The notes under the pieces are model-generated. The model saw only the letters and a program-made list of their open reading frames with translations, did not search any database and was not told where the DNA came from. Both the position numbers and the translations under genes were made by a program. 64,000 nucleotides of DNA, taken from contig JAVTVJ010000121.1 of assembly GCA_034509425.1 (NCBI GenBank), positions 1,178,001 to 1,242,000 on the forward strand, read 5' to 3'. The stretch comes from Eopsaltria australis (lineage: Eukaryota > Chordata > Aves > Passeriformes > Petroicidae). This document shows, piece after piece, positions 1 through 14,950 of the stretch (position 1 is its first letter; every line of letters begins with the position of its first letter).

Positions 1-3000
1 ACACACGTATGCAACAGGCACATATATAGCACATTTCATAGCACTTATATAAAAGTTGTTGACTTACCAAGAGATCAGAGGAGATTTTATCTCAGCATCT
101 TTTCCAGTTCACAGTATTATCTCCTATTCCACAGGGCATGGTAACGTGGCTGCATAAGGTCCTCATATAAATTGGTTCTGCATTTCAGGCACATGGGTAA
201 AACTGACAGAGAATTTTAAGGGCAAACTTTTCAGAAGTATATTAAGAGAATAAATTAAGATGTTGATCCCTTCATTGTCCTATACTGATATTTATTCTTT
301 AAGTAACTTTTACAGACAATGACTCACTACATGATATTTACAGTACTATACTGTAGCTTTCTAAGATCATGATATTGGCATAAAGGAAAAGAATCAATTA
401 TGTAACTTGGAATCAGAATTTGATCCTTTTCCTGCAAGATACTAAGACAGGAAACAGCACCATTGCTTAATCAATTGTACAACAGAAGGGCATGCAGGAA
501 TCTAAATTTTCTTTCCAGCACTGCCACTGGATTGAGGGTGACCTTCATCAAATACTCTTTCTACTCTGTAAAATCTAACTATAAATTCTCCTTCTAAAGA
601 CATTTGAAATGAGGAAGTACCATTAAGTACCCTAGATTTGATGCCGATTGCTTACAACGGTAAGTGAAATCAGAGTTAAACTAATTTAAGGGAGACTTTA
701 TTAACTAGAAAGATTATGAGCTTGTCAAAAAGATATTAATTAAAGTCTGGGGACTGCTTGCCAGTGTCATTCTAAATTAATTGCTAATAGGTTACTCTTA
801 AAAGTGGAGTGCAGCTGCAAGAACATCAGGCTCAAAGGAAACTCGATTTTGTTTATCATTCATTTTTACTTTGTTTAGCAAAGGATTTCTAAATACCAAA
901 GAAACCTGAAACTGTTTCTGGCAAGGATATTTTTGATTACAGAAGTATTTCTATAATCCAAATGGCAGGATTCACACACTTACTATAGATCTTTCTACAC
1001 TTTTCTCTCTTTCTGTAAATTTCTGGCAATATAAAAACCTTTAGGCTGTATCTTGTGTGTCTTTTAAGAGGCAAAGAAACCAAAAAAGCTAACATAAAGT
1101 TAGCAGCAGTTCTAGTAACCCACAAAGCACGTGTGGTTGGTATCATGCTCTTTGGAGATAATATTACCCATGAGAGCAGTTCAGAAGCGGCCAGGGATTT
1201 CAAGGCCTCCAGTGACAGCATGGGGTGGGCATGGGAGTGGGAAGTGGCTCATGCCCACTTCTGTCCCTGGTTACAGGCTATGTGTTCCAGCTTCCTGTGT
1301 ATGAGTTCTGCTGCTTTGTCTCACAGAAATAAGTGCTTCAGGACAGGTAGTTAAAGGTTGTATTCTGATAAAACTTACACTGGGGGATTTCTTTGAAGAT
1401 ATTATAGCTGCACTGGTGAGAAATGTGAGAAAATAGAACGTGAAGAGTGCAATCCCTGCAGCAGGCTGGGGCCATGCTGGCAGAAGGCCTGCCCTGCACT
1501 GAGCTCCCTTCCTTGCCAATCATAGAGACTCCCCTGCTTTTGATCTTGGTTAGTCAGGCTCCCTTTCCAGTCTGGGCATGCACAGGGCTTCCGCAGGTGC
1601 TTTTTTTCCATTCAACAGTAGTGAGCAGCCACCCATGATATAGAAAATATGTACCCCACTGAATATCTGTTGAGCTATTTATTTTGTTATTTTATGCAAC
1701 CTGATAATAAAAGCATTTTCACCAGTCCCTGGGTTAAACAAAAAAGCAGATCACTATTTTAAAGGAAGTTGGAGAGCTCTGTGTTACCACATACAGAAAT
1801 TTTTGAAAGAGTGGGAATTCAGTGAAAGCATTAATTTTTTTATAGAGCTCTGTTACCAAAGAAGGAAGTGACAAACTGTTATCTTTTACATTCCTGCAGT
1901 TTCAATTTGAAAATATGAAAGCCATGACTACATATAATTCTGCTTATTCAGTTACGTTAAATCCTGACAAGACTGTCAGACCCCAGAAGCATGGTCAGGG
2001 TTTTGTGGAAATCAGTGACAAAAATACCAATTGATTTTAAAAGATGTCAGCATTGTACCGAAGTGTTTTGGGGTTTGACCCCAGAAAATACGAATATGAT
2101 TTGCACCTTTCCTTATTGATCCTTCTGTTCAAACAATCATGCTCTTCATCATACTAGGACACTTCAGTGCTTTGGCTTTATTTTGGATGCTGTCATTTTG
2201 GCAGTGTAAATATGAAGTGATATGGGAATACGGTCCTTTAAAGTGCTGATGACTATTCTGTTAATGGTTTGAGAATACGGCTAGCACAGCTGTCTCCGTA
2301 TTGCTTGTGAACAGAAGTCCTCTTCTGTTTGCTTCACAAAATTACATGACAAAGTACTACCATTAACTTTCAAAACTCTTTAATATACTAATTAAAAGTC
2401 ATTAAAAGTATTAACTTACAAAACCATCTCAGGAAAGAGCGATGTAGTACTGTTACATTAACTGTCCCATTTGAAATATCCAGACTCCAAATCTATGGCT
2501 TCAGAACCTCCAGCAAAATTTACCAGACAATTCCTGTTCAATACTGAAACAACCAATTTCATAGCATTTTTCTTAAGGGGGATTTGAACCAAAGCCTGAA
2601 GTTTCCTTTCCTGTCTGGTCATCTATTTACCCCTGAGCCATTACTCCTCTACTTGCGCACACATATACTTCTTGTGGTTTTCATAGCTGATATGTGCAGT
2701 ATGTGACAAGTGGAACCAAGCAGGTTGCAGAAATCTTGATGACAGAAACTTTAAGGAGTGAAGTACTAAGTGTTCCCTGGAAGAGAGATAAGCTGGAATG
2801 ATGGAATAACTTTCTGTGTGCTGTGTTTGAAGACTTCACACTTACTGTTGCACTGAGAAGAAAAGAGGAGCACCTGTAGTGCACCATGTTGCGTGTCAGA
2901 GACACTGTACAACGCAGAATGAATTGACAAGAGTGAATCCTGTAGGAATGCCACAAAAAAACATAGCTGTGCTTACTGATCACAATGTAATAAAGTAATA

Positions 3001-4010
3001 TGCACACCCTGCAAGGTGGGTGCCACGCCGTGTCTGGTTGCTATCAGGATTCCTTTAGACCCCACGGACAAGGAAGCTGCATGACTCACAGACCAAGCTC
3101 AGAGCAGCTCTAGCACGCTGGCTCCATGGAAGCTGGCAACTGATTGTCATGAAGAAACGTTACCGAGTTCTTGAATATTAAAAAATGTGCTCAAAAAGAA
3201 GGGTCAGAGAAAAGACAGTTAATATGTCCATATTGTCCTACCATGAAAGTAACTTTGAACAATTGCTAAAAAAAACTTATACAAACTGTGAGGTTTATAG
3301 ATACATCTTAACTCAGATTCATGAGAAGTCTTACTTTACTGGATGCTCCAATTTAAGACTTCCAGGCATTCCATCTAATCTTCTAATCCAATAATCCTAA
3401 AATCCAGCAATTAAAGAATGTTTTGACAAAGCAACCTGAGGCTCATTCCTCTAATTATGCTGCACAGTTTAGGCTCACTGACTTCAGTCAGGTTTACCCA
3501 TGTAAAATATGCATTCATTGTGTCTGGATTCACTGAAATCACAGACACTTCTGCAGAATTCGGCCTATTAACAGCTTCGTCTGAGCTGAGACTAAATCAA
3601 GACACGAGGGAAGTGTTAGGAAATTCTGTTTCCTTCCTGAGAGTTAATGCAATTATACCTCTAACACAAAGTCATAACCAAGATCCAACCATGTTTAAAA
3701 AACCCCAGAATTTAATAAGCAGCTTTTAGAAATCCCTCTTATTCTGCCATGTGTGTTGGATTTCTCTTTAATATCTGCCATTTTGCTGGTGTTTCCTGTC
3801 AGAAGGTGCAGAGTCTGATGATTCAGAGTGAGAGACATTAAATGTTGTTCAAGTACTAAAGTCATGGAGAAATCGGAAACTTCAGTGATGCAGGGAATTT
3901 ATATTATGTGTTGTTTGATTTAAGATAGTAATGGAGTGTATAGAGTTTGCCCCAGAAGCCGGAAGAAAAATTAGATGATACATTGAAGCTGTTGTAGCAG
4001 AAACTCATAA

Positions 4011-4070
4011 TAGAATCATAGAAACATTTAACTTGGAAAAGACCTTTGAGATGATTGGGTCCAACCAAGC
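4011..4070 (-). mobile_element. CR1 LINE 3'-end fragment
   Basis: The stretch opens with the AGAATCATAGAA motif, followed by a diverged form of TTGGAAAAGACCTTTGAGAT and then GTCCAACC. This is the reverse complement of the avian CR1 3' terminus, whose sense strand ends in ATTCTATG-type octamers. The element therefore lies on the minus strand. Only about 60 bp remain, as expected for a heavily 5'-truncated CR1 copy, and similarity fades after 4070. Confidence 0.75.
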
Positions 4071-7000
4071 TGTCTTTTCAGAATTCTAAACTGGACTCAG
4101 GTTAAATCTGAAGTCTATACTATCACAGTCTGATACAGCATGTGCCTCCAGTAAAGTACTAGTTTGCTAGCAACACAAATTACAATATTTTCTTTGTGAG
4201 TTCTGTTGACCTTCAACCTGGTAAGAGGATAAAATGTTAAAAAAGCACAGAAATAGACAAGAGTGGTTTTTACAAGTGGAACCTTTGTAATAGCAAGACT
4301 GTATCTGTGTGGAGGGAAGGCTTGGATTGTTTGTTGTTTGTTTTGGGGATTTAGGAGGGTAATGAACAAAGCAATTACAAGGGAAAAAGATATGCAGCTT
4401 TTTCCTTCTCCCAACAATCTAGAGGAATTGAATCCACTGGCTGCCTGGAGTTCATTCTTATAATCCCTCCCTTAACCCTTTCATTTAGTGAGCCCTCAAT
4501 TTTCCACTAGATGCAACTACAGTTTGCTTGGGTCTGTGCCCAGATTCTTCTTTCACTTCTATGCTGGGCAAGAATCCTTCTTTGTAGTGTTTGATTCCTT
4601 TTACATGCATTAGTCTGTTCTCAGACCACGTCCAGCTTTCCCAGTGTTGGCAGCATTATTATAAAAAATACAGATTACAGTGACATTAACTGTACTCTGA
4701 TTACATTGACTCTTTCTTATTTTCCTACTGATCTCCCACAGCTTCACAGATTTGTAATTTTTCTATTGATTTTATACATGCTTTTCACAGTCATTAAGCC
4801 AGAAGCTGAGGGGTTAAGTGGTTTTCCACCATATATATATTGTACAGACTGAGATGAAAGACATGGCTCAGCAAAGTCTTGCTTAACATGGTTATTAGCA
4901 TCAAACACTCATTCTAAAAAGGTGTTGTTATGCACCTGCTATTTTAATTCGTATTAGGTTTATTAAAATCAAAACAAAGTGTCAGACTAGAAACAGAGCA
5001 GTGCTATGATCTGCTAGAAGACATAAAATATAGACAGATTATGAAGTCTGATATGGGCTACTGAGTAATGTCTTCATTCAGACTATTCCTTCTGTGTAAA
5101 ATTTTTAGGTAATATCCTCAGCAGAGATAACTAGTGCTGAAGCCACACTGTTTTTATCAGCAAGATCTGGATGCCTTTCATCTTGCATAAAATATAAATT
5201 ACTAGCTTTTATGCAGTTGTCTTGCCCACTGTGGTTCTCTAAAGAAGAGGTGTGAAGGAAATAGTTTTTGTAAGGAAAAGCTGAAAATCATTTCCCTCTT
5301 GCAAGGCACCCATCCTCAAGCACTGCTCTCAGCAGGATACTGAGCTCAATGGGCTTTTGGGCTGACCCAGCACTGGTGCCCTTAACTTCTTACATATTCC
5401 CTCCTGTCACCTGGAACAATGCCTATTGTTACTCCTTTGATTCTAGTCCTGGTCAGACAGAACCAGGGAAGCAAATGACTGTACTGCAGTAACTACTGAA
5501 ATAGTCTGCTGGGATCAAACCCTTTGTGTGAGGCACTGAAATGGATAATTTCTGCTAGAATTCTCACCCAGCAAGTGAGAAGTTGGTAGACCTTGGTATG
5601 CTTTGGATCTTCTCTCTGCCAACAGGAGAATCATGCATTTTAAAATTTTAGAGTGGGGTACACAGTTTGCCAACTGAACACTTAAAACACCGATCAGGAG
5701 TTATTCCAAGAAGTACAGGCTGCCTGCTGGAATTGTACCTTGCAATGCTGCTGACATCCTGCTCTGTATCCCAGAATATGAGATAATAATATGTATTACC
5801 TCAGTTAGGAAAGATGAAAAAGAAAACATTGTTTGTCAATAGATACGGATGAAATTTCTCAGAAATCAGGTGACCTGAAATTCTGTTACAGCAACTCTCA
5901 GTCTTCAAGATTGCATTGATTTTCATAATTTGAACAGCACATGAATAAATAATTTTTAAGACTTAAGACGAGCAAAAAGACATTTAGAAAGTACAGGAGT
6001 ACCCACCAAGCCTAGGTATCCAACAGATGCTTAATTGCAATGAGAAAAGGAATGAAATGCAAATGTCAAAATAGACATACAGAATACTCTGGTAGTATCT
6101 GTAACTACTTAGTGAAAAAACAGAATAGATCAGATCTTCTTTCCAAATCTAGAGATTTTTTAGTACACAGATGGCCTAGAATTCAGAGGAAACAAAAGTA
6201 TCACATCATAAGTCAGTTGTTTAACATACTCTGTGCTTATATAAACTATGAGTAGACACAGCATTACTGTAATACCGTGGTTGAGCAATCAGGCACTCAG
6301 GGGTCAGAAAATGCAGCACAGGTCAAACCACAATCATAATTCTCCTCTTTTCTTGCTTATGCATTAAAATATGAGTCTGGATGTTCCACTGACTTATGTC
6401 AGGGGACCTGGGTGAACCAATAGGGTTCAACAGCTCTGATCAGCCTCACCTGGGGCCTCTACCCACACCCTTGCCCATGGGTTCAGGGGCTTCATTTAAG
6501 CTCAGCCATGGATGGTCAGTCCCTGCCTGAGCTACATTTTAGGTGTGCCTGTGCTTGGCCATGGACTCTGCTGAACAGATCATGAGCTGGGCTCCAGCCT
6601 CCTCTCATATTAAAAGTCCTGCCTGATAATTCCTGGGCTGACCCTCCCTGCAGACTGCCTGCCTTAATGCTGGACCTGCCTTGCCACTGCAAACTCACCT
6701 GGTTCTTGGACTTTGCTTAATCCCTGCTGCCTTCCCTACTCTCACATTCAGGTATTGTGGGATGGGGCTCTGGCTGATAAGGTCTCTACCATGCTGGCTG
6801 CAATGTCATGTTTGGCTTCTTTGGTGGGAGCCAGCCTCTGCTGTTATCTGACCACTTCATCTTACCATTTCTATTTCTTAAGAGGGAGAGTGTGACTTTC
6901 CTATAAAGTCCTACTTCTCCAGCAAGTCTTGGAGGCTAAGTCTGCATTCAGACTTTGCAGATACAGATTACTGCTATTAGTTTTTCTAATACCAACAATT

Positions 7001-10000
7001 ACATAGAAAATATCAAGAGAAGGTTGACCAGTTTCAAACTGGTGAAGCACTGCATGTTTCTGATCTTCAGTGGTTTTAAAGAGAAGTGGTGAAAACTTCT
7101 GGCATCTTAGAATTTGGTGGCTCCTGTTGATTTCGGGGGAAACAACATCTTGCCCAATGGCTAAAACAGCAAGAGCATTCTGTTAAATGAAGCATTTCCC
7201 AAGACAAAATAAATAATAATAAGAAAAAAGTTAGGAGATGGCTCCTGGAAAGATTTACAATGCACTAGAGAAACCTAACTGACAAAAGAGATACTGCTCA
7301 AAGGCATTCTCATGGACAAAATATGTGCTTACTTTGTGAAGCCAAGGGAACTTCAAGTACTTAAGGGTGGGGGTGTGTGCACGTGTGGAGATCTTAACCT
7401 GTTGTATGTTAGCAAAGTAAGGTTAGAAAGCAACAATCAGTGGCCTTGGCAGTGGAAAAACTAAGGCCAGTACCTGAGCAGTCCCTAGTCTGTTAAAGTT
7501 CATTTGCCAGTTTCAAGATGAAATTGCAAAGACTTTTTCAGAGTTGGAGAAATTTGAAGTCAGAAGAGATTGGGGGGAGAGGAGGGGAAGCATTAGATGG
7601 GGAAAAAACAGTCTTTTGAAGTTTTGTATGCAAGGCAAGACCTGGATTTGTGCCTTTAAAGCAAACCTTCCTGATGTTACAAATCCAAAAAAACTCATTG
7701 TGGCCAAAAGCCACATGGCATGCACTTATCTTTGAGAGGAAGGGGGAGGGAGAACAGTTCACAAGCAGGAAATGGCTTCCAGGTGTCTCCCTACTCCAGT
7801 GCACAACTCGATCACTACAAACCAGCAGTGCCAGGTTTAGTAGTCCCAGCTGTCTTGCCTCTTCTCAGGGATTTGGACTAATCATGCATTATCACAGCCT
7901 TTCTCCTGGTGACAAAGCATAACCCTGGCACTGGAGCTATGCTTGAACAGCTTACAGGCTGTGGGTGATTGCAAAAGTTACAGGTAGTCCTTCTCAATCA
8001 AGTACGAGCATGTGGAAATAAGCAGGGTATACCTCAGTCTGCGTAGGCACTCAGGCCCATGTGCACAGAAATTCAAATCACATCTGTTTCTAGAACTGCA
8101 CAACAAAATCAGCTACTCTGCTTCTTGGTGTGTTGTGGAAGGAAGTAACTCAATGTGGCACTCTCTCTCCATCACTGAACTCTGTACAGAGGGAGGAAAA
8201 GATACATTTAATTTCTTCTACCTCCATGTTGTTTTTAGGCTTTTTCCCTCCCTTCTTTCAACAGCAGAAACACTCCTTTGTTGGGTACTATTCTTTCATT
8301 GTACAAATGTGGAAGGAGGAGCTTTAATCATCCCACCTTGTTAGTTAAGGATATAACAAAAAATTAGTTAGCTTACAACTGACAGAAAGGAAAAGTTAGT
8401 TTTAAGAAGTACTGTTTAAACATTCTTTTGGCCTTTTGCTCATGCAGAAGTTTGAACTTGTAGCATTAAGTTGACAGAACAGTGCTGCTATCCACTCTAT
8501 TATTTACATCAGTAGGAGATCATGGTGCAGTAGAACAGGGTCTTTTTATTTGGCAATGCAGTTTTTTTCCCAGCTGGGTAACTCTACTGTTTTCTGGTTA
8601 ACCAGAATAAATTTCTCATTCAATAGGGAACGTGACATCTTGAGGAGGAAAAAGGAATAATAAAGAAAACTAACAGTAATTTTATTTTGATTGAGTATAT
8701 TGTGGCACAAAATAGTGATCATTTACTTGGCTATAGAAGCAATGGATGCATTCTCAGTGGTGGTGTTCTCCATTGCTTCCCCAAGAGATACTGTTTTCAC
8801 TTTGTTTGCTCTTTGGAAGGCCAGTTTGAACAAAACTCTTGAAGTTTGCATTCAAATATAAAACTTTTAGTGACAGTTTCCCTTGAGTGAAAATATAGCA
8901 AGCAGTTCCTTGGTGTGGAAAAGGCTGTACATAACAGCAATTTTCTCAAGAGACAAGAGCAGTTTCCTTGTGCCAATGGATGAACAGATAAATGAAAAGC
9001 TTAATGGAGTAAATATTTTAGCCAAGAGCAGTCTGAAGTGCAGGAATCAGCACTGTGTTTTCATGGCAATGCAAAAGGTGAGATGGATGGCATGACACCA
9101 GCCAGCACCACACTCACACCAAGCCTGTAGGCAGAGCAATGGCAGTTGTTGCAAGCCTGTATCGTGGCTTCTGAACAACTCTTTAATGTGACAGATTGCA
9201 TTATATGGGACACATAAGGAGCCAGGCAGCCACCTTCTCTCCTTCCTGGTCTTTGTTTTCTGACAGTAGCAAACACCCTGATGATAAATGTTCCTCCATC
9301 ATTGTGTGCTGGGTCTATCAGCACTCAATATTCAGTTGATGATTTGATGAAGCCCTGAGATATTTCTACGGAGGTGTAGGGTCATGCTTTTGTTTTTCTT
9401 GTCCCACTATTAAATGTTATAAGTTTTAAACTCTATTTCTCAGTGTGTGAGAAACCCTAAAAAGCTTTAAGCTGTAATCCACAAATTCTATTGTCAAAAC
9501 AGGAAAACTCTGTATATCCAAGGTTTTATTACCTATTTTTTGTCTAACTGCCTAGCTGCTTCCCAGATCAGTCTGTTTCAAAATTAAGCAGACTACTCCT
9601 GCACCAGATGTCCAGATGCTCCTCGGGAGAACAGAGTTGTTTTTCAATTGGCTCACTGTCTTTTAATGAGGCAGGGGACTTGTGACCTCAGTGCATTGTG
9701 GCTGATAAATGGTAGGATGTACCCACACACACTCACAGAAAACCTGCAAACACAAATGAGTTGTGGGTAATCTCTAGACTTTCCTAGGGAAAGGCAATCT
9801 CGTGGGCAAACACTTAAGCAGAAAGCTAATGCTTAATAATATGTGATTTTAAACTGCCAGTGCACAAGCCTGTCAACATTTATTTCCAGGTTCTCTGATC
9901 CTTTTTATTAGTTTCCTGTCTTGCTTTCATCTTAACCAAGTCACAGAAAAGAAATTATTTTCTTTTGTTAACAAATATTCAAATACTTTCTTCAAATCTG

Positions 10001-13000
10001 TTTGCATTTCTCAAGGATTGAACAGGTTAAAAATGTTGTTTGTGCTGCTTGAAAGTAAAGTATGCTCTTAAACAAAAAGTTATGTAACTTTTACAAAATA
10101 ATATCACATGCTAGACCATTATGCTAAAATCTGATCAGATAAGTAAGCTTTGCCTTCATTAAGGGCTTTAATCTTGACTATACTCAGGGCAGCCTCTAAA
10201 CAACAACTTTGGAGTTTTCCTCCAAAGGATCTTTCATGCTCTGGTCTGGATTTTTTCAAGTAACTAACACAATGTTTTGAGAAATCAAAAGCAACACTTT
10301 CCCCCCTTTGTTTTTAAAAGTAACAGAGTGATGACAGAAAAACCTTCCTTTGACTATAAACTGGGTGTTACAAATACCCAAAAGCTAAATCCTAGTCTGG
10401 GTTGGTTTTTTAAAAAAATTTATTTTATTTTAATTTCTTTCTCCAAGATCTCTTTTCTGAGATGTATTTGAGCCTTAGATCTCTTTGCTTGCAATGCTAC
10501 AAAACTGATGAAAGTCTGAGATCTCAATCAAAGGCTTAACAAAACAATAATCCTCTATTGCCCTAATTCCTCTCGGAAACATCTCTCTCTGACAAGAACA
10601 GTCCCTAAGCTTTTACATCTTTTTTTCTGCTTAAAATTACTTTCCTAATTAGAAGGAATTGTTTCCTTCCCAAGTCTTTGTGCCTGAAGAACACTGTATT
10701 TATGGGAAAGATCTCTCAGACTCTAGCTCCCTGCCCTTAAATACTGTGATAGTGATTGCACTCTACATCCTCCAAAAATTCCAACTTCCTTTATAAATAA
10801 GCAGAAGAATTCAGTTACATTCTTCATAATCAACCCAATTTCATTTGAAGCAAAAATCTGAAACAGCAGGAATAATCATGAATCACATAGACTTCATACA
10901 TAGTGTCAACACTAACTTTCAAGCACAACTTTACAATTTAAAATTAATTTTCTTTCCCAGATATATTTACTTTTTACACTTCCATATTAACCCTGACTGA
11001 GTTTTCACACATCATGCTAAACGGAAATTTGAATCAGAATGTGTGAATGCAGTATAGGTAGAATGAGTTAAGTACTGGATATTGAGAAGGGAACATAAAA
11101 TAGATTTCCATACCTGAGGGTTTGAGTTTTGGTTTTCATTTTTTTTATGTCAGCAGCTGCCCATCCTTACAGGTGATAAAGCCTCATTTCAAGAAGGTAC
11201 TTCTGCAGGAATAGTATCAACAGTTTCAAGTATCTGAGTAACTCTGTTCACCTAGGTTGGACTCATGCTCAGATGTCATCCTGACTAGGTTTGTCATAAT
11301 AAATTTACCTGCCAGCAAATTTGGGAGTGCTAACTGCTCACATGGACTATGCTCATGGAAGTTCTTGACAAGCTACAAGAAGATTTGGAAGGTCATGAAC
11401 AATCAATTAAAGCAGATGAATTTGAGTACAGCTGAAAACCAAAGAATTCATACTGAATGAGATGACTCCAAGAAGTGCAGTTTGGAAGAGCATTGAATGA
11501 AATTTGTGGGTGCCTTCATGAGGAAATAGTCAGTGTGAAGATGTGATGATGGTCATGGTTCCTGCATCTAAGTGGTTGTTTAAGCCCCCCTATCCAGTAG
11601 GCATGGCTGCACCTGATCTGATGCTCTTCCTTTAGAAGTGAATGCAAATAGCTGCTCTAACAGCTGGCTGTCTCTTTCTATGTCTGTGAATACCACTGTT
11701 TAAATGTGAGAGGAGTCTTGAAACTGGAGTAATGATCTGTCTTGCAATTAGCAGCTTAGAAAAGCCACCACTGACTCATGGCAAGGTCTTAAATTCATCT
11801 CCACTGGATATTGAGATCTGGGAATGGACCATTTTTCCTCATTCAAATTCACATCTCAGTAAGGATACTGCAATCAGAGAAAAGTCCAGACATTGAGAGT
11901 GATTAAAAACAATCTGAAGAGACTTTTGTAATGCCAGATTTGTGAAAACTCATGCTACTGAGCTGAGACAGAAAGTATCTAAGATCATGAGGTTATGTAA
12001 AGCAATGAGTATTAGCACCAATGTTTCCACTGTTGTCCTATTGAATCAGAAGACAACATACAATAAAAAAGATCAGATATTAAAATAGGGTTCTACAAAT
12101 ACCACTTTCCCTCATCTAAGTAGCTAAATGCAAAAAGATATTAATATGATGGAATTAAAAATATGACTAAATAGTTAAATGGATTATAATATCATCTTCT
12201 TATGTTCACTAGGTCAAGTAACTTAATTTTTCAGAAGAATACTTGATTATCAGTTGGGAATGGAAAGGGCTACATATTTTGGGTATACATCATCTTTTTA
12301 ATTAAAAAAAAAATGTTCTAGAAAATATTTTTGTTATTCCGAAGGTATTCTTCTTGATGAATCCTAAAATTGCCTCTGAAAACCCTTGAATTCATGGATT
12401 TAGACCCTACAATTTAAAGTTATGTTTCTATGGCAGATGCTACTTATGCCCTTCTTTTGACACCAGAGGATGCACATGGAAGAGGTTGCTTTTATTTGCA
12501 TTGTTACTGGTCACAGCTCTATGAGGGGGTTTCTGAGAGTATTTCTGAGTAAAGTTTGAGATATGTCATTAATGATGAACATGCACATCTATGCTCTAAC
12601 AAGATCGTCTAAATGAAGGGTCACCCTATAGCTTGTGTAGTTTCACAGGTATGTAGCTGGAATATAAGAGAAAGTAGAGGAAGGACTCGTCTTTCTCAGA
12701 GTCGGAGTCTGCTCAGGGCCAAACGCTGGCAGACTGCAAAAAGAAACTTGTGCATCTGGACAAGCCATATCAGAACAGAGAAGTGCTGAACTGACCTGAA
12801 AACAAGCAAAATCTGTGAAACAGATCTGATCTTTTGAAGAGCCAGTGCAGAGCAGCAGAAATGAGAGAGCAGAGGGGCCATGCTGAAAACGGACTGCATC
12901 ATCAGCACTCATGGCAATGGGAAAATTCTCTGGATTGACAACAAATAAGCCGATCAGGCAAAATACACTCAGCTGCTTCACAGGTTCACATGCAAACTTG

Positions 13001-14892
13001 GAGGAAGCTGAAACGCACAGCAGAGCCAGCTGGCTGTTCCCAAGGATGGGCCCATTGCCAGGCAGCTGTGACAGGGGGAGCCAGACTCAGTAGCCACCCC
13101 CTGATGACCTGGGCTACCCTGGGATTGACTGATACTCTTTATTAGGAAGGGAGAAGTTGACTACACTTTGTGAAAATAGCCATAGATTTTGTTAGTTATT
13201 ATTTAAAGGTATCTAGACAGCCCATGTCCCACAGTCTGCTGTTTGTGTTACAAAACAATGAAGAGCAGAAGAGCATCTCAGTAAGAGTACAAGAAAAGGT
13301 TTGTTTTTTCCCTAGAGGGAAGTTAGAAATGCAACTCTAAGCAAGAGCTTTGAGACATGGCTATCTTGCCAAAAAGAACTGTAGATACTGAAACTGAAGC
13401 TCTTTGCTGCCAATTTAGAAATTTAGGTTGTGCGCCTCTGCTGTAATATTTTTTAAAATTTTCTAATGTGAGTCATTGTTTATTTTCTAAACATTTAATG
13501 CCTCTGTTAATTCTCTAGTTTCACATATGGAAAAGTGTATGCCTGGATGTGGCTAGATAAGGACACATTTCAAAGACAGCATAACACTGATCGCAGAAGG
13601 AGGCTGTCAAAGCCACTGCATAAGCACAGGTCAGCACATTTGCAAAATTAGATACTTGTCTTTCTTCAAGAATTAGGGGTATCCCTTCAGTGAAGTACTA
13701 CAGGATGTAGAAGTGCACACACTGCCAGCTGCCCCTGCTAATGCAACAAAACTAAACAAATATTTTCACTGTATCTCAAAAAAGAAACATCACTGACACT
13801 CCCTACCACTCTTGTGTTTTGCTATAGGGTATTAAAAACCAGTAAAACACAATATATGTCTTAGGATGCCATCCCTGCTCACCCTCATGGATTTCAGAGA
13901 GGAAATGATGAGTGTTTCCATATATTGTTTTTTCACTCCAGAAAAAAGAATGAAAATAATTTTCTGTACCAAGTATCTGCACCTGGGGCCTAAATGAAGG
14001 GAAGTAGGTAAATAGTTCCAAGTAATTAATGTAATGACTCAGAGGGGCCACAGAAGGAAAGGGGAGTTTCACCAGTTTAAATGTTTGCATTCATGCTTTG
14101 CCTAAAGCAAAACAAACTATCTGTCTTCTGGTTTGCATTTTCCCAATGAAAGCTTCCATTTGTCTTATTGTCATTCCAACATGTGCATAATTTACAGCTT
14201 TCACTGCTTGAAATATGCAAGAAATGTACAATGCAAGATTTTTTTTTCTGAGCTTTTAAGATTTTCTAGAATTGTAGAATGTGCTGTAAAAATTGAACCA
14301 GTAAAGGCAGACTCAATGTAGTGCTGGATAATTTTTGTAAGTGGCTACAGCTTAGAGGTACTGTGGTGTCTGCTGTGTAGTGGAGTTTCCAACCCAGAAT
14401 GAAGTGCATTGGTCTTTTCACACTTCAAGAAAAGAGAAACTGTTACAGGAATGACTAAAGTTGATAAGTTACATCCTGACTGGCCATTATAAAGAAAAGA
14501 TGATGGGTCTTGAGTTCCATCTGTTTCTGATATTCAGGTCCTTTAATGTGAGCTGCAGAGGTGTGAGAATCTACAAAATACATTCCTGAACTCTCTCCTA
14601 GAGTTAGAAATTTATGTCAACCTTTTCTTACAAAATGGAGGGAGAAGTATTATCTGTTTTATCTAATAGTTCAGTGAAGAGAGGATTAGTGATGAGGAAG
14701 TCTGTGTTCGAGTCTTGACTCTGAAGGTGTAAGAGTTGCATTTCTATCTTTCCATTTTAAGAACCTCAGTATAAGGTATGTTTAGGGGAAACACTTCTAG
14801 TTTCTCCTAGAGAAGTGAAAACACTGCCCACCAGAAATGCTGTGATGGAAAGAGAACTAAGCATGACTATTTGTCTTAATGGTTTGTGTATT

Positions 14893-14950
14893 TAAGGTTG
14901 GAAGAGGCCTAGGTTTTGTTTAGTCAAATCTCTACTTAATCCTGAGGAGG
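14893..14950 (-). mobile_element. Possible degraded CR1 fragment
   Basis: The sequence contains AGGTTGGAAGAGGCCTAGG followed by a diverged counterpart of the CR1 'AGTCCAA...CTGCT' block. It could be an old minus-strand CR1 3' end. The match is short and decayed, so chance resemblance is possible. Confidence 0.3.

Noticed and set aside
2681..3007. 108-codon minus-strand open frame, and similar 60-110 codon frames across the intergenic region
   Set aside because: Lengths are within chance for AT-rich DNA of this size and none shows a domain, conserved splice structure or coding bias.
6380..6860. GC-richer islet that might be an LTR or other repeat
   Set aside because: I could not identify terminal TG/CA ends, a target-site duplication or a known family, so it is not listed as an element.
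12643..12981. 112-codon minus-strand frame with a hydrophobic N-terminus
   Set aside because: No recognisable family, no splice partners, and an overlapping frame on the same strand; it looks like chance.
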